Shown here: one piece after another, positions 21,819 through 28,098 of the stretch
How the letters are laid out: each line of letters begins with the position of its first letter
Position numbering within the stretch: position 1 is the first letter of the stretch
Virus record (IMG/VR): IMGVR_UViG_3300017917_003962
Span: 1 to 37,099 of that record
Strand: one strand, 5' to 3'
Source: a virus
DNA length: 37,099 bases
Made by a program: the position numbers and the translations under genes
Notes under the pieces: generated by a model
The model's input: only the letters and a program-made list of their open reading frames with translations
What the model was told of the DNA's origin: nothing
Databases searched by the model: none

Positions 21819-22819
21819 AGTGCTCGTTCCAAGGCAGGAGAATCAGATTGAGAGATATCTGTCAGAACTTGATTGAGTTCTTCTTGCTGAGCCCAAGCAT
21901 CAGAGGCCCTCATCGCAGGGTTAAGGTCAAGGAACCTGTGAACGAAGTCTTGGAGAGATCTCGGCACCGAGTCTGGCATCATATTATTCTTAGGATCCCC
22001 TCCAAGCAAGGTAACTATACACTTAGCTAACATGTACAGATCTGTGACTGAACTAGAGTCACTATGGCTTAGTATCTCAGGGGCGTAATAATCCAAGTAA
22101 TCTGCTGCCACCGCCCTGACTTTACCCCTGGGTCCTCTGACAGCATAGGACCAATCTATGATCTTTAATCCACCATCGGTTGAATTCACAAGAATATGGG
22201 GAGGGAGCACTGCTCCGTGAAGGAACCCTTGCTCATGAACGAAACCAAGAGCCACAAGAGACTTTTTGAATACTCGACCAACATCCCAAAATCCTAACCC
22301 GTTTGAGTTTGCCCTCAAATCAAGTAGTGTTGAAAACCCGGTTAGTTTTTCGAGTATGTGACATTGAACGCCTGACGACGTCTTGAAGCCCCCATAGCTC
22401 CTAGGTAGGTATCTATAGAACTCCTCATTATTAGCGGATAGGGGGAATAAGGTGTTGAGCGTTCGAATCTCATTTTCAATCAATTCGTTGTCCAAGTTAT
22501 CCTGAACGACCTTTACAACTACCTGAACTCCTTCTTGTACCTCATCGATAAAGTCTGAGAGAATTCGAGAGAATCTAGTCTCAGGCTCCTTTGTGGTACC
22601 TTCCTCAATGGGCGTTGGTAGGATGTAGCTCCCCTCATAAATAGCACAGAGGTCCCCCTCTCTAACTTTTTCCTGTACTGTTAAGTACGCATCCCCAATT
22701 TTGGTGGATTTAAACCCTGGCTTGCTGAAATCAATAGTTGCAAGGATATCAGTCAGTGCTTTTTCCGGGCTTAGGGCAGACTTAACACTCATTTTTGCAT
22801 TGTGACTTCGCCTGGGCAT
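21815..22819 (-). CDS. Phage pseudokinase (Ser/Thr kinase fold, degenerate catalytic loop)
   Basis: The 334-aa protein has a protein kinase-like fold: VVVKVV with K103 as the likely ATP-contacting lysine, ILEKLTGFSTLLDL in the hinge, the catalytic loop GFLHGAVLPPHILVN (from H201), IIDWSYAV with D222 at the DFG position, and YYAPEIL as an APE motif. In the loop the canonical HRDLKPxN is HGAVLPPH: the catalytic Asp is Ala203, the Lys is Leu205, and the Asn is His208. Phosphotransfer is unlikely, but ATP binding may remain. I recall the same HGAV-x-PPH loop in other phage and bacterial proteins, so it is a conserved variant and not decay. ATG 22819 follows promoter-like sequence at 22884-22911. 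Confidence 0.75.
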   Translation of the reverse strand: MPRRSHNAKMSVKSALSPEKALTDILATIDFSKPGFKSTKIGDAYLTVQEKVREGDLCAIYEGSYILPTPIEEGTTKEPETRFSRILSDFIDEVQEGVQVVVKVVQDNLDNELIENEIRTLNTLFPLSANNEEFYRYLPRSYGGFKTSSGVQCHILEKLTGFSTLLDLRANSNGLGFWDVGRVFKKSLVALGFVHEQGFLHGAVLPPHILVNSTDGGLKIIDWSYAVRGPRGKVRAVAADYLDYYAPEILSHSDSSSVTDLYMLAKCIVTLLGGDPKNNMMPDSVPRSLQDFVHRFLDLNPAMRASDAWAQQEELNQVLTDISQSDSPALERAL

Positions 22820-22883
22820 CAGCTTCGCCTTCGCCTATATGGTTGATCTAACAAGACCCCGAACTCAATACACCATACTGTCC

Positions 22884-22911
22884 AATATACTCTGACGATC
22901 GATTTACTCAA
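22884..22911 (-). promoter_or_regulatory. Minus-strand promoter for the pseudokinase-NMNAT-hydrolase unit
   Basis: On the minus strand TTGAGT (22911-22906), a 16-bp spacer and TATATT (22889-22884) lie 65 bases before ATG 22819. The fit is to the sigma70 type and not to the phage TTGTAY motif. The remaining 22912-23035 stretch shows no clear promoter for the rightward M15 gene. Confidence 0.5.
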
Positions 22912-23035
22912 CGTTACACAGTGTACCACGTAAGTTGCCCGGACCAAGTGAGTTCCTGGAATAAATGACTCTCCTACATGTATCTTAGAAGTAAGCCTAC
23001 TGAAATTAAGACTCCACTTATGCCTGAGGCTGGGC

Positions 23036-23614
23036 ATGGACGCTGAAAAAACCGGAACGAAACCCGAGGCTCCCAACGACGCAAACTGGCCCCCAGCTCC
23101 AAACTTTGCGCCACCAGATCAGATGACTCGACGAAGTTTATTCGGGAAGTTTTCCTTCGTCCCGGCTCCGACACCAGGAAACCCTGAGGCAATCCGGATC
23201 ACTGACGCCTGGGTGTCCAAAAATATGGTATCTGTAGAGATTCCTCAGCTCCAAAATGTCGGTGCAAAACCTGTTCGAAACTCGGTCTTCTTCCATCGAA
23301 AGGGAACGGAACAACTCAAGTGTCTCTTCCAGGCGTGGGAAGAAGCTGGGCTTCTAAACCTAGTGAAAACATGGGGAGGATCCTATGCTCCTCGATTTAT
23401 TCGAGGAAGCCAGTCTATCTTGTCGAATCATGCTTTCGGTACTGCGTTTGACATCAATGTGCAATGGAACCCCCTAGGACAGATTCCAGCCCTCAGTGAC
23501 AAAGAAGGCTCGGTTAGGAAACTTGTTCCGATTGCACACGAATATGGATTTTTTTGGGGAGGGCACTTCCCACGTCGCGATGGGATGCATTTCGAACTGG
23601 CCCGTCTTTTGTGA
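23036..23614 (+). CDS. M15-family peptidoglycan peptidase (VanY/endolysin type)
   Basis: The 192-aa protein has the zinc peptidase motifs of the M15 family: SNHAFGTAFDIN with H132 and D139 (SxHxxGxAxD), and GMHFEL with H185, the third zinc ligand. PIAHEYGFFWGGHFPRRD also fits the family. These enzymes cut D-Ala-D-Ala or L-Ala-D-Glu bonds in peptidoglycan stem peptides. The first 50 residues are Pro/Ala-rich and lack a signal peptide. ATG 23036 has GAGG 7 bases upstream. It complements the two glycan-cutting enzymes nearby, so it may be the endolysin or a virion lysin. Confidence 0.85.
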   Translation: MDAEKTGTKPEAPNDANWPPAPNFAPPDQMTRRSLFGKFSFVPAPTPGNPEAIRITDAWVSKNMVSVEIPQLQNVGAKPVRNSVFFHRKGTEQLKCLFQAWEEAGLLNLVKTWGGSYAPRFIRGSQSILSNHAFGTAFDINVQWNPLGQIPALSDKEGSVRKLVPIAHEYGFFWGGHFPRRDGMHFELARLL

Positions 23615-23627
23615 GGTATTATGAGAC

Positions 23628-23849
23628 GTGTCCCAGCTAACTTCAGCTTCATCATTTAAGAAAAGCGCCGAGGGCCTCTCCGGGAAGTTGCGCCAACACG
23701 GCGTTCCCAGAGCTCTCCAACTAGCCTCTCAACTTGACCTTTTCGCAGAAAAGTTCACGATCAAGGAGGCTAGTCATGACGAGTATCTTGAGTTGATTGA
23801 CGATTACATGGGGTTGGTCTGTGAAGTTCGTAGGATTCTAGTACCGTGA
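23628..23849 (+). CDS. Small helical protein
   Basis: The 73-aa protein probably starts at GTG 23628; an ATG at 23621 gives only 12 codons in another frame. It is helical throughout (LSGKLRQHGVPRALQLASQLDLFAEKF, DEYLELIDDYMGLVCEVRRILV) with no transmembrane span. The start lies 13 bases after the M15 stop. A spanin or holin role was considered because of its position, but it has neither a membrane helix nor a lipobox. Its 3' end overlaps the convergent kinase gene by 12 bases. Confidence 0.45.
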   Translation: MSQLTSASSFKKSAEGLSGKLRQHGVPRALQLASQLDLFAEKFTIKEASHDEYLELIDDYMGLVCEVRRILVP

Positions 23850-24548
23850 GAAGTCAAGAATTACGCGGTCTACCTCCCGCCAAAGATCCTCAATCGTTCC
23901 ATTGTTTTCCAACACCGCATCGAATTCATCATCATAAGTCCCCAATAGATCAAGCTCACTTTGATGATTAGGCACCAACTTCAGCTTTTCTACTAGGCGT
24001 TTGACCCGAATTAGCTTCCCACCCTGTGCACGGATAGCATCAGCTTCATTTCGATACCTAAGGTCTGTAATAACGACATTCTTACCTGGCTTACCCCTAC
24101 ATGGGTAAAGACCATGCTTTTGCTCATAATACCAATTACCAGATTCGAGTCTTTTAGCCACTTGCATGGCGTAGTCAACCCAAGTGTTCAAGTAACACCC
24201 TCTCCCCCATTCTTCCCCCAAGGTACGAAGTGCATACCTTGGGGTCAGGAAGTTGGGCGTTATTTTCGTCACTAGGTCCTTGACTGACGTCGCGTCAACA
24301 GCACTTCTTGGGTATCTTGTGTCCGGCCTATTTCGCAGTTCGCTAGGCCCCCAAAGTTGATCATCCGAGAAGCTATAAATATCTCGAACAAATCTCTTCA
24401 TCGGGTCTGCAAAAGCCAAAGCGACGAATTCGTGTTCCATGACTAGCCGCTTTGCGGCTTCATCTTTTCCAGCCCCAGCGTTGCCTCGACGAGAGAAGAG
24501 ACCGAAAAATCTCTTCTCAATAGTGAGTCCAGAAATACCAACGATCAT
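23838..24548 (-). CDS. Deoxynucleoside monophosphate kinase with an interrupted P-loop
   Basis: The 236-aa protein matches phage dNMP kinases: MIVGISG strand, AGAGKDEAAKRL P-loop tail, FADPMKRFV, TPRYALRTLGEEWGR, NVVITDLRYRNEADAIRAQGGKLIRV, and LVPNHQSE. These enzymes turn dNMPs into dNDPs for phage DNA synthesis. The family normally has the strand run straight into the P-loop (GISG-x-AGAGKD). Here 15 residues, 8-22 (LTIEKRFFGLFSRRG), lie between G7 and N23. Removing them restores GISGNAGAGKD exactly. The DNA for the insert holds a perfect 9-bp hairpin. The start at ATG 24548 overlaps the previous stop by 4 bases and has GAGGA upstream. Activity with the insert is uncertain. Confidence 0.85.
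   Translation of the reverse strand: MIVGISGLTIEKRFFGLFSRRGNAGAGKDEAAKRLVMEHEFVALAFADPMKRFVRDIYSFSDDQLWGPSELRNRPDTRYPRSAVDATSVKDLVTKITPNFLTPRYALRTLGEEWGRGCYLNTWVDYAMQVAKRLESGNWYYEQKHGLYPCRGKPGKNVVITDLRYRNEADAIRAQGGKLIRVKRLVEKLKLVPNHQSELDLLGTYDDEFDAVLENNGTIEDLWREVDRVILDFSRY
24483..24527 (-). other. 45-nt in-frame hairpin insertion in the dNMP kinase P-loop
   Basis: On the coding strand the 45 bases after codon GGA-7 contain GAGAAGAGA, an 8-base loop and TCTCTTCTC (24518-24510 and 24501-24493), a perfect 9-bp stem centred in the insert with 9 and 10 bases either side. There is no stop codon in frame. The insert could be read through, skipped by the ribosome, or be a palindromic mobile element. 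Confidence 0.65.
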
Positions 24549-24835
24549 GTCGGAGTCCTCATAAAGCTCATCAACTTACCATCATCGTCGAATACGGCGG
24601 TGATATAGCCCCAACCTTGCTTGGGGCCGGATTCAATCACCCCGGTGATACCGTTGAGAAGACCCAGAGTACCCAACAAATCCGAGTGTACTTGAATGGT
24701 AGGGTGTTCACAGGTTTCCAAACTCGCATTGACGCGAACCTCGAGAAGCCTCCCAACGTCCTCTCTGACCCTAGGGTCCTGGATAAGGGCGTTGAGGCGT
24801 TGGATGATCTCGTTCGCAATTTCTACATCTTTCAT
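24545..24835 (-). CDS. Conserved small phage protein
   Basis: The 96-aa protein starts at ATG 24835, which overlaps the preceding stop (ATGA) and has GAGGT upstream. It reads as a helix (IANEIIQRLNALIQDPRVREDVGRLLE), a beta segment (VNASLETCEHPTIQV) and a second part with TLGLLNGITGVIE, GWGYITAVFDDDGKL. I recall this ordering, with the GLLNG and AVFDD-x-GKL segments, from small proteins in many phage genomes. The function is unknown. It is part of a four-gene chain joined by ATGA overlaps. Confidence 0.65.
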   Translation of the reverse strand: MKDVEIANEIIQRLNALIQDPRVREDVGRLLEVRVNASLETCEHPTIQVHSDLLGTLGLLNGITGVIESGPKQGWGYITAVFDDDGKLMSFMRTPT

Positions 24836-25143
24836 GTGACCTCTTGTTCGAACTCACGAATACTTTTTGCCTCAAATAGGATACGGGCTTCTGACACTGG
24901 AATGAGCCTATCGCGATTTTCCCACATGGCTTCGAAAATCTTCAATGGAATGTCTTCGTCCGTTTCCTGACAAGCTACGACGAGCAATTCACCACCTGGG
25001 TTGATACTCAGGCTATGCGCCATCCTTGAGGCCTCCACCGGACCCAAGGACCCATTCAGAACACACACCCCTAGACAGGTCCCCTCATTAGCGAAAGAAC
25101 AATAGGTAACAGCCCTTGCGAGTCGAAGTGCATCAGAGCTCAT
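24832..25143 (-). CDS. Hypothetical protein in the ATGA-coupled chain
   Basis: The 103-aa protein starts at ATG 25143, which overlaps the stop of the fusion enzyme upstream (ATGA). A frame to 25197 is longer but would overlap that gene by 58 bases. The fold looks alpha/beta: LRLARAVTYCSFANEG, GVCVLNGS, a helix, then GELLVVACQETDED and a C-terminal helix. No catalytic motif is clear. Position between a base-exchange/Nudix enzyme and dNMP kinase suggests a nucleotide-metabolism link, but this is context only. Confidence 0.6.
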   Translation of the reverse strand: MSSDALRLARAVTYCSFANEGTCLGVCVLNGSLGPVEASRMAHSLSINPGGELLVVACQETDEDIPLKIFEAMWENRDRLIPVSEARILFEAKSIREFEQEVT

Positions 25144-26345
25144 TTGTGAGTCCCATTCGTCAGAATTGAAGCCAGAATCATTCCTAAAGTGGCCCAATCC
25201 ACCGAGGGGCTACTCAAGATTTGACGTATAGATGTAAGCTCGATATGAGTCCTCTCTGTGTCCGTTTCGACACCAAAGGTCTTTCCAGAAGCTGAAGTAG
25301 CCCTAAGCTGATCTCGCTCCTCCTCAGTTAGGCGAGCAAAGAAAAGCGTAGTTGCATGAGCCGCAAGGGTACCGGCTACTTGACGAGTACCTAAGTCAAA
25401 TACCCTAAGAGGGTTAACCGAGAAGGAAGTTTCTTCCTCCAATTCAGCTAATGCCGTTTGTAGGGGCTCAAGATTCTCTTTAGAGGACCCTCCTGGCAAC
25501 TCTAAAATGTCCCCAGAGTGAGTCCGGGCAGGGCTCCTAAACTCCCTTACTAAAAGAACCTCCGTGTCAAAAAAGTAATCCGAAGTTCCCTTCTTATCTT
25601 CAGGACGATAGAACAAGGTAATTGCAGAAAGATCAGTACGCCCTAGTACAAATTCGTTGGACTTTATCCGATTCTCGGAAGCGATCCATACTTCTACGTG
25701 AAGTACCCAGCAGAAGACCTTTTCCCGGTTCGGGCCCACACGAAAGTTCCAAAGGACTTTGGCAGACTCCAGTCTATTTCCAGCAGCTTTCTGAGATGCA
25801 TACCAGAGTTGGAACGTTGGGTGAGTCCACACGAGTAATGGAACAGTAACTTCCCCATTCACACGAAACGCTCCATCGCCAAGAAGTTCCAAAGCTTTGG
25901 TAAGAACTCCGTCAAGGGTCTGAGCGACCGGAACCTTCAAACGTTCGGCCATGACTTGCATATAACGAACATTCTCGGCTTCTGGCGGACACCCCAGAAC
26001 CGCCTTTCCGGAGTCCGCCCAAATTCCCCATTCCACATTCGTGGTCAATGCGGGCATTGTTTGCATATTCCTCGGCACCCAGAATACGATCACGTCAGCT
26101 GCACTTAGTGCTTTTGATTCCCATTCAACTTGGTCTGTGTAATCACCCTTAAAGATACCACCCCTGTCCTCAGGCACATAGACATGCCCATTGAATCCAA
26201 GAGCCTCTAGAATTTTTATTGCCCCTGGTCTCCAACTCTTGACTGTAGAATTCCTTGGCGTTGGCCCAGCAAGAAAAATACTCTTAGTAACAGCTAAAGG
26301 AATCGGCTCGCGTGCGTAAATAACGTTTAGTTTATCTTGAGTCAT
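25140..26345 (-). CDS. Nucleoside 2-deoxyribosyltransferase-like domain fused to Nudix hydrolase
   Basis: The 401-aa protein has two nucleotide-active parts. Residues 18-150 follow the nucleoside 2-deoxyribosyltransferase-like pattern: SIFLAGPTPRN, GFNGHVYVPEDRGG, ALSAADVIVFWVPR and ALTTNVEWGIW. Residues 245-400 are a Nudix domain: EVLLVREFRSPARTHSGDILELPGG, then ALAELEEETSF. The usual REx-x-EE box is present but the first Arg is Ala, and there is one extra residue before it. The first domain would cleave or exchange a base; the second would cut a nucleoside diphosphate such as ADP-ribose. A related fusion theme (NMNAT-Nudix) is known in phages. The start at ATG 26345 has no strong ribosome site. 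It heads an ATGA-coupled chain. Confidence 0.75.
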   Translation of the reverse strand: MTQDKLNVIYAREPIPLAVTKSIFLAGPTPRNSTVKSWRPGAIKILEALGFNGHVYVPEDRGGIFKGDYTDQVEWESKALSAADVIVFWVPRNMQTMPALTTNVEWGIWADSGKAVLGCPPEAENVRYMQVMAERLKVPVAQTLDGVLTKALELLGDGAFRVNGEVTVPLLVWTHPTFQLWYASQKAAGNRLESAKVLWNFRVGPNREKVFCWVLHVEVWIASENRIKSNEFVLGRTDLSAITLFYRPEDKKGTSDYFFDTEVLLVREFRSPARTHSGDILELPGGSSKENLEPLQTALAELEEETSFSVNPLRVFDLGTRQVAGTLAAHATTLFFARLTEEERDQLRATSASGKTFGVETDTERTHIELTSIRQILSSPSVDWATLGMILASILTNGTHK

Positions 26346-26356
26346 TCTTGTCTCTG

Positions 26357-28021
26357 CTAAGGTAGGATTGAATCGTCGGTGAGGGTTGAGTCATCCATAA
26401 GGGCCTTCTCTATCTCAATGAGATCATGAGGCACCTTCCCCGAGGCTGCGATATTGTCTAGAAGCTTCTTGATCAATGCTTTTTTGGACTCATACGGACT
26501 CGAATGAGTCGGAGCCGGAAGACGAAGAACCAAATACAAGGACTCAGGAATAGACAACTCTCTTGGGTCCTTATGGAGTAGTTCTCGACATGCGGGCCCA
26601 ATACCGTAAATATCAGGTCCGAACTCGACCACGTTTAGGTAAAGCTCTAAAATTCGGTCCTTGGAAAGACTACTCTCTAAGGCGACGGTTAGGATAGCCT
26701 CTTGAATCTTTCTGCCCACCGTACGCTTTCGCGATAGCCACAGATTTTTGCTGAGCTGCATAGACAAGGTTGAGCCACCGCGAAAGAACCGTCCGAGTTT
26801 CAGATTATCTCTAAGGCTATGCTCAATCGCGGCTGTGATGAATCCCCGGTGCCCGAAAAATCCTGGGTCTTCCGTCGTGGTCAGGGCCGTTGCCATGTTC
26901 GGGGAAATCATCTGAAGTGGAACCCAATCTGGGGTACCCACCCCAGACTCTCTTTGAAAAGGCTTACCTCCTGGGTGGTACGCTGTGTACGTGAACTTTC
27001 GGTCAAGGACTTTGATGAAATCCGGAATCGGCCCATCCAACTTACAGGTATTTGTGATGGTAAGCTTTACATCTGGCTTCAGTTTCACGTGGAACTTGAA
27101 GAGCCCGGATAATCTGACTTGCGAGAGAGGGCCCGTTTTCATTTCGTCGGGAATCGCGTCGAGCCATTTTTGACAAGGTTCTTCTCCCCACGTAAGTCTC
27201 TGACTCAGGTTGAAGTTGACCTTGACTCCCTTAACCGAAACCCACAGGTCTCCGGCTATTGGGTTCTCCAAGTTTACTGGAGGGAAGCTTACATCATGAA
27301 AGGTCAAAAACCCTGGGAATAAACGTTCATGAGACACGGTAATGCCCCGAGAGCGAGCTGAGGCTTTTCCTCCCTCGAAATTGATTGATAGCCCTTGGGC
27401 CGAAATTGATTGACGTACAAGGGAATCAATTTCCAACTTACCTTTTAGGTCTAAGGTTCCCTTACTGAAAGTGACTTTTCCTACAGGAGTCTCATGAATC
27501 ATGAGATCTGGAGTGGCATCCCCGCCATCGAAGCTGACCCGATCTGCTTTACGGTCAAAGCAGAAGTTGGTCAGATGCACTTCCATACGAGGGTGCTTCG
27601 CGCGCAACTCAGAACTACACACTTTTGAAGAGTCAAATCCAGCCTTTCGCGCCTCCACGGTCCACTTGCCATTGCGTACAAGCAAGTCGATATTCTTGGC
27701 AACAAGATTATAGCCGTCCCCGTCCCCGTCCCCGTCGCCACCAATCAGGTTGACATCGAGATTTCCTCCATCGGCTTCAATGGACTTGTTATTTTTGCAG
27801 GCAAAGGCTCGAAGAATCGTTCCTTTCACATTTGGCCTATCAATACTTACTCCAATAAGGTCGGCACACTTGAGGCTTTTCAGCTTAACCTTGTCCACGT
27901 GGATTCCCGGCTTCAAGCTGTTTATGTACCGAGTAACCAGATAGGGTGTCGCCACATAGGTCAAGACAACGGACCCAGCGACGGTTCCAATGGCAATAGC
28001 CCATTTTGTTCGGGTTTTCAC
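26357..28021 (-). CDS. Peptidoglycan glycosyltransferase (GT51, class A PBP-type) with long periplasmic domain
   Basis: The 554-aa protein has an N-terminal membrane anchor (residues about 7-30) and all the main GT51 motifs: TEDPGFFGHRGF with E384, GGSTLSMQLSKN, RKIQEAILTVALE and KDRILELYLNVVEFG. The transpeptidase domain is absent. Residues 40-370 form a large beta-rich region, like the AsmA-like modules before some delta-proteobacterial monofunctional transglycosylases. The enzyme polymerises lipid II into glycan strands at the cytoplasmic membrane's outer face. Start GTG 28021, no ribosome site seen. A hairpin at 28045-28079 separates it from the VWA gene. Peptidoglycan synthesis by a phage gene is unusual. 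Confidence 0.9.
   Translation of the reverse strand: MKTRTKWAIAIGTVAGSVVLTYVATPYLVTRYINSLKPGIHVDKVKLKSLKCADLIGVSIDRPNVKGTILRAFACKNNKSIEADGGNLDVNLIGGDGDGDGDGYNLVAKNIDLLVRNGKWTVEARKAGFDSSKVCSSELRAKHPRMEVHLTNFCFDRKADRVSFDGGDATPDLMIHETPVGKVTFSKGTLDLKGKLEIDSLVRQSISAQGLSINFEGGKASARSRGITVSHERLFPGFLTFHDVSFPPVNLENPIAGDLWVSVKGVKVNFNLSQRLTWGEEPCQKWLDAIPDEMKTGPLSQVRLSGLFKFHVKLKPDVKLTITNTCKLDGPIPDFIKVLDRKFTYTAYHPGGKPFQRESGVGTPDWVPLQMISPNMATALTTTEDPGFFGHRGFITAAIEHSLRDNLKLGRFFRGGSTLSMQLSKNLWLSRKRTVGRKIQEAILTVALESSLSKDRILELYLNVVEFGPDIYGIGPACRELLHKDPRELSIPESLYLVLRLPAPTHSSPYESKKALIKKLLDNIAASGKVPHDLIEIEKALMDDSTLTDDSILP
27715..27738 (-). repeat. Hexanucleotide tandem repeat in the GT51 gene
   Basis: On the plus strand the unit CGTCCC repeats three times exactly (27715-27732) and is followed by a one-base variant. 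It encodes part of a Gly-Asp-Gly-Asp run near residue 95. Six-base steps keep the reading frame, so slippage would only change the length of the GD run. Confidence 0.8.
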
Positions 28022-28044
28022 ACTGGTTGGTTACACCGAAATGA

Positions 28045-28079
28045 CGAAAGGCGGACCAGGTTTTTCTGTCCGCCTTTCG
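28045..28079 (-). terminator. Perfect 12-bp hairpin after the VWA gene
   Basis: CGAAAGGCGGAC (28045-28056) and GTCCGCCTTTCG (28068-28079) pair perfectly around an 11-base loop, 20 bases beyond the VWA stop on the minus strand. The following bases on that strand are TCATTTCGG, not a clean T-run. It is either a terminator or a strong RNA 3'-end stabiliser that splits the leftward transcript before the GT51 gene. Confidence 0.6.
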
Positions 28080-28098
28080 ATTCAAGACTTACCTGCGG

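Noticed and set aside
23628-23849. The 73-aa protein as a spanin or holin
   Set aside because: Its place next to the M15 peptidase suggested this, but it has no transmembrane helix, signal peptide or lipobox.
24483-24527. Ribosome bypass as the definite explanation of the kinase insertion
   Set aside because: The take-off codon GGA and the candidate landing codon GGC are not identical, and no stop follows the take-off as in T4 gene 60. The insert has an open frame, so simple read-through remains possible.
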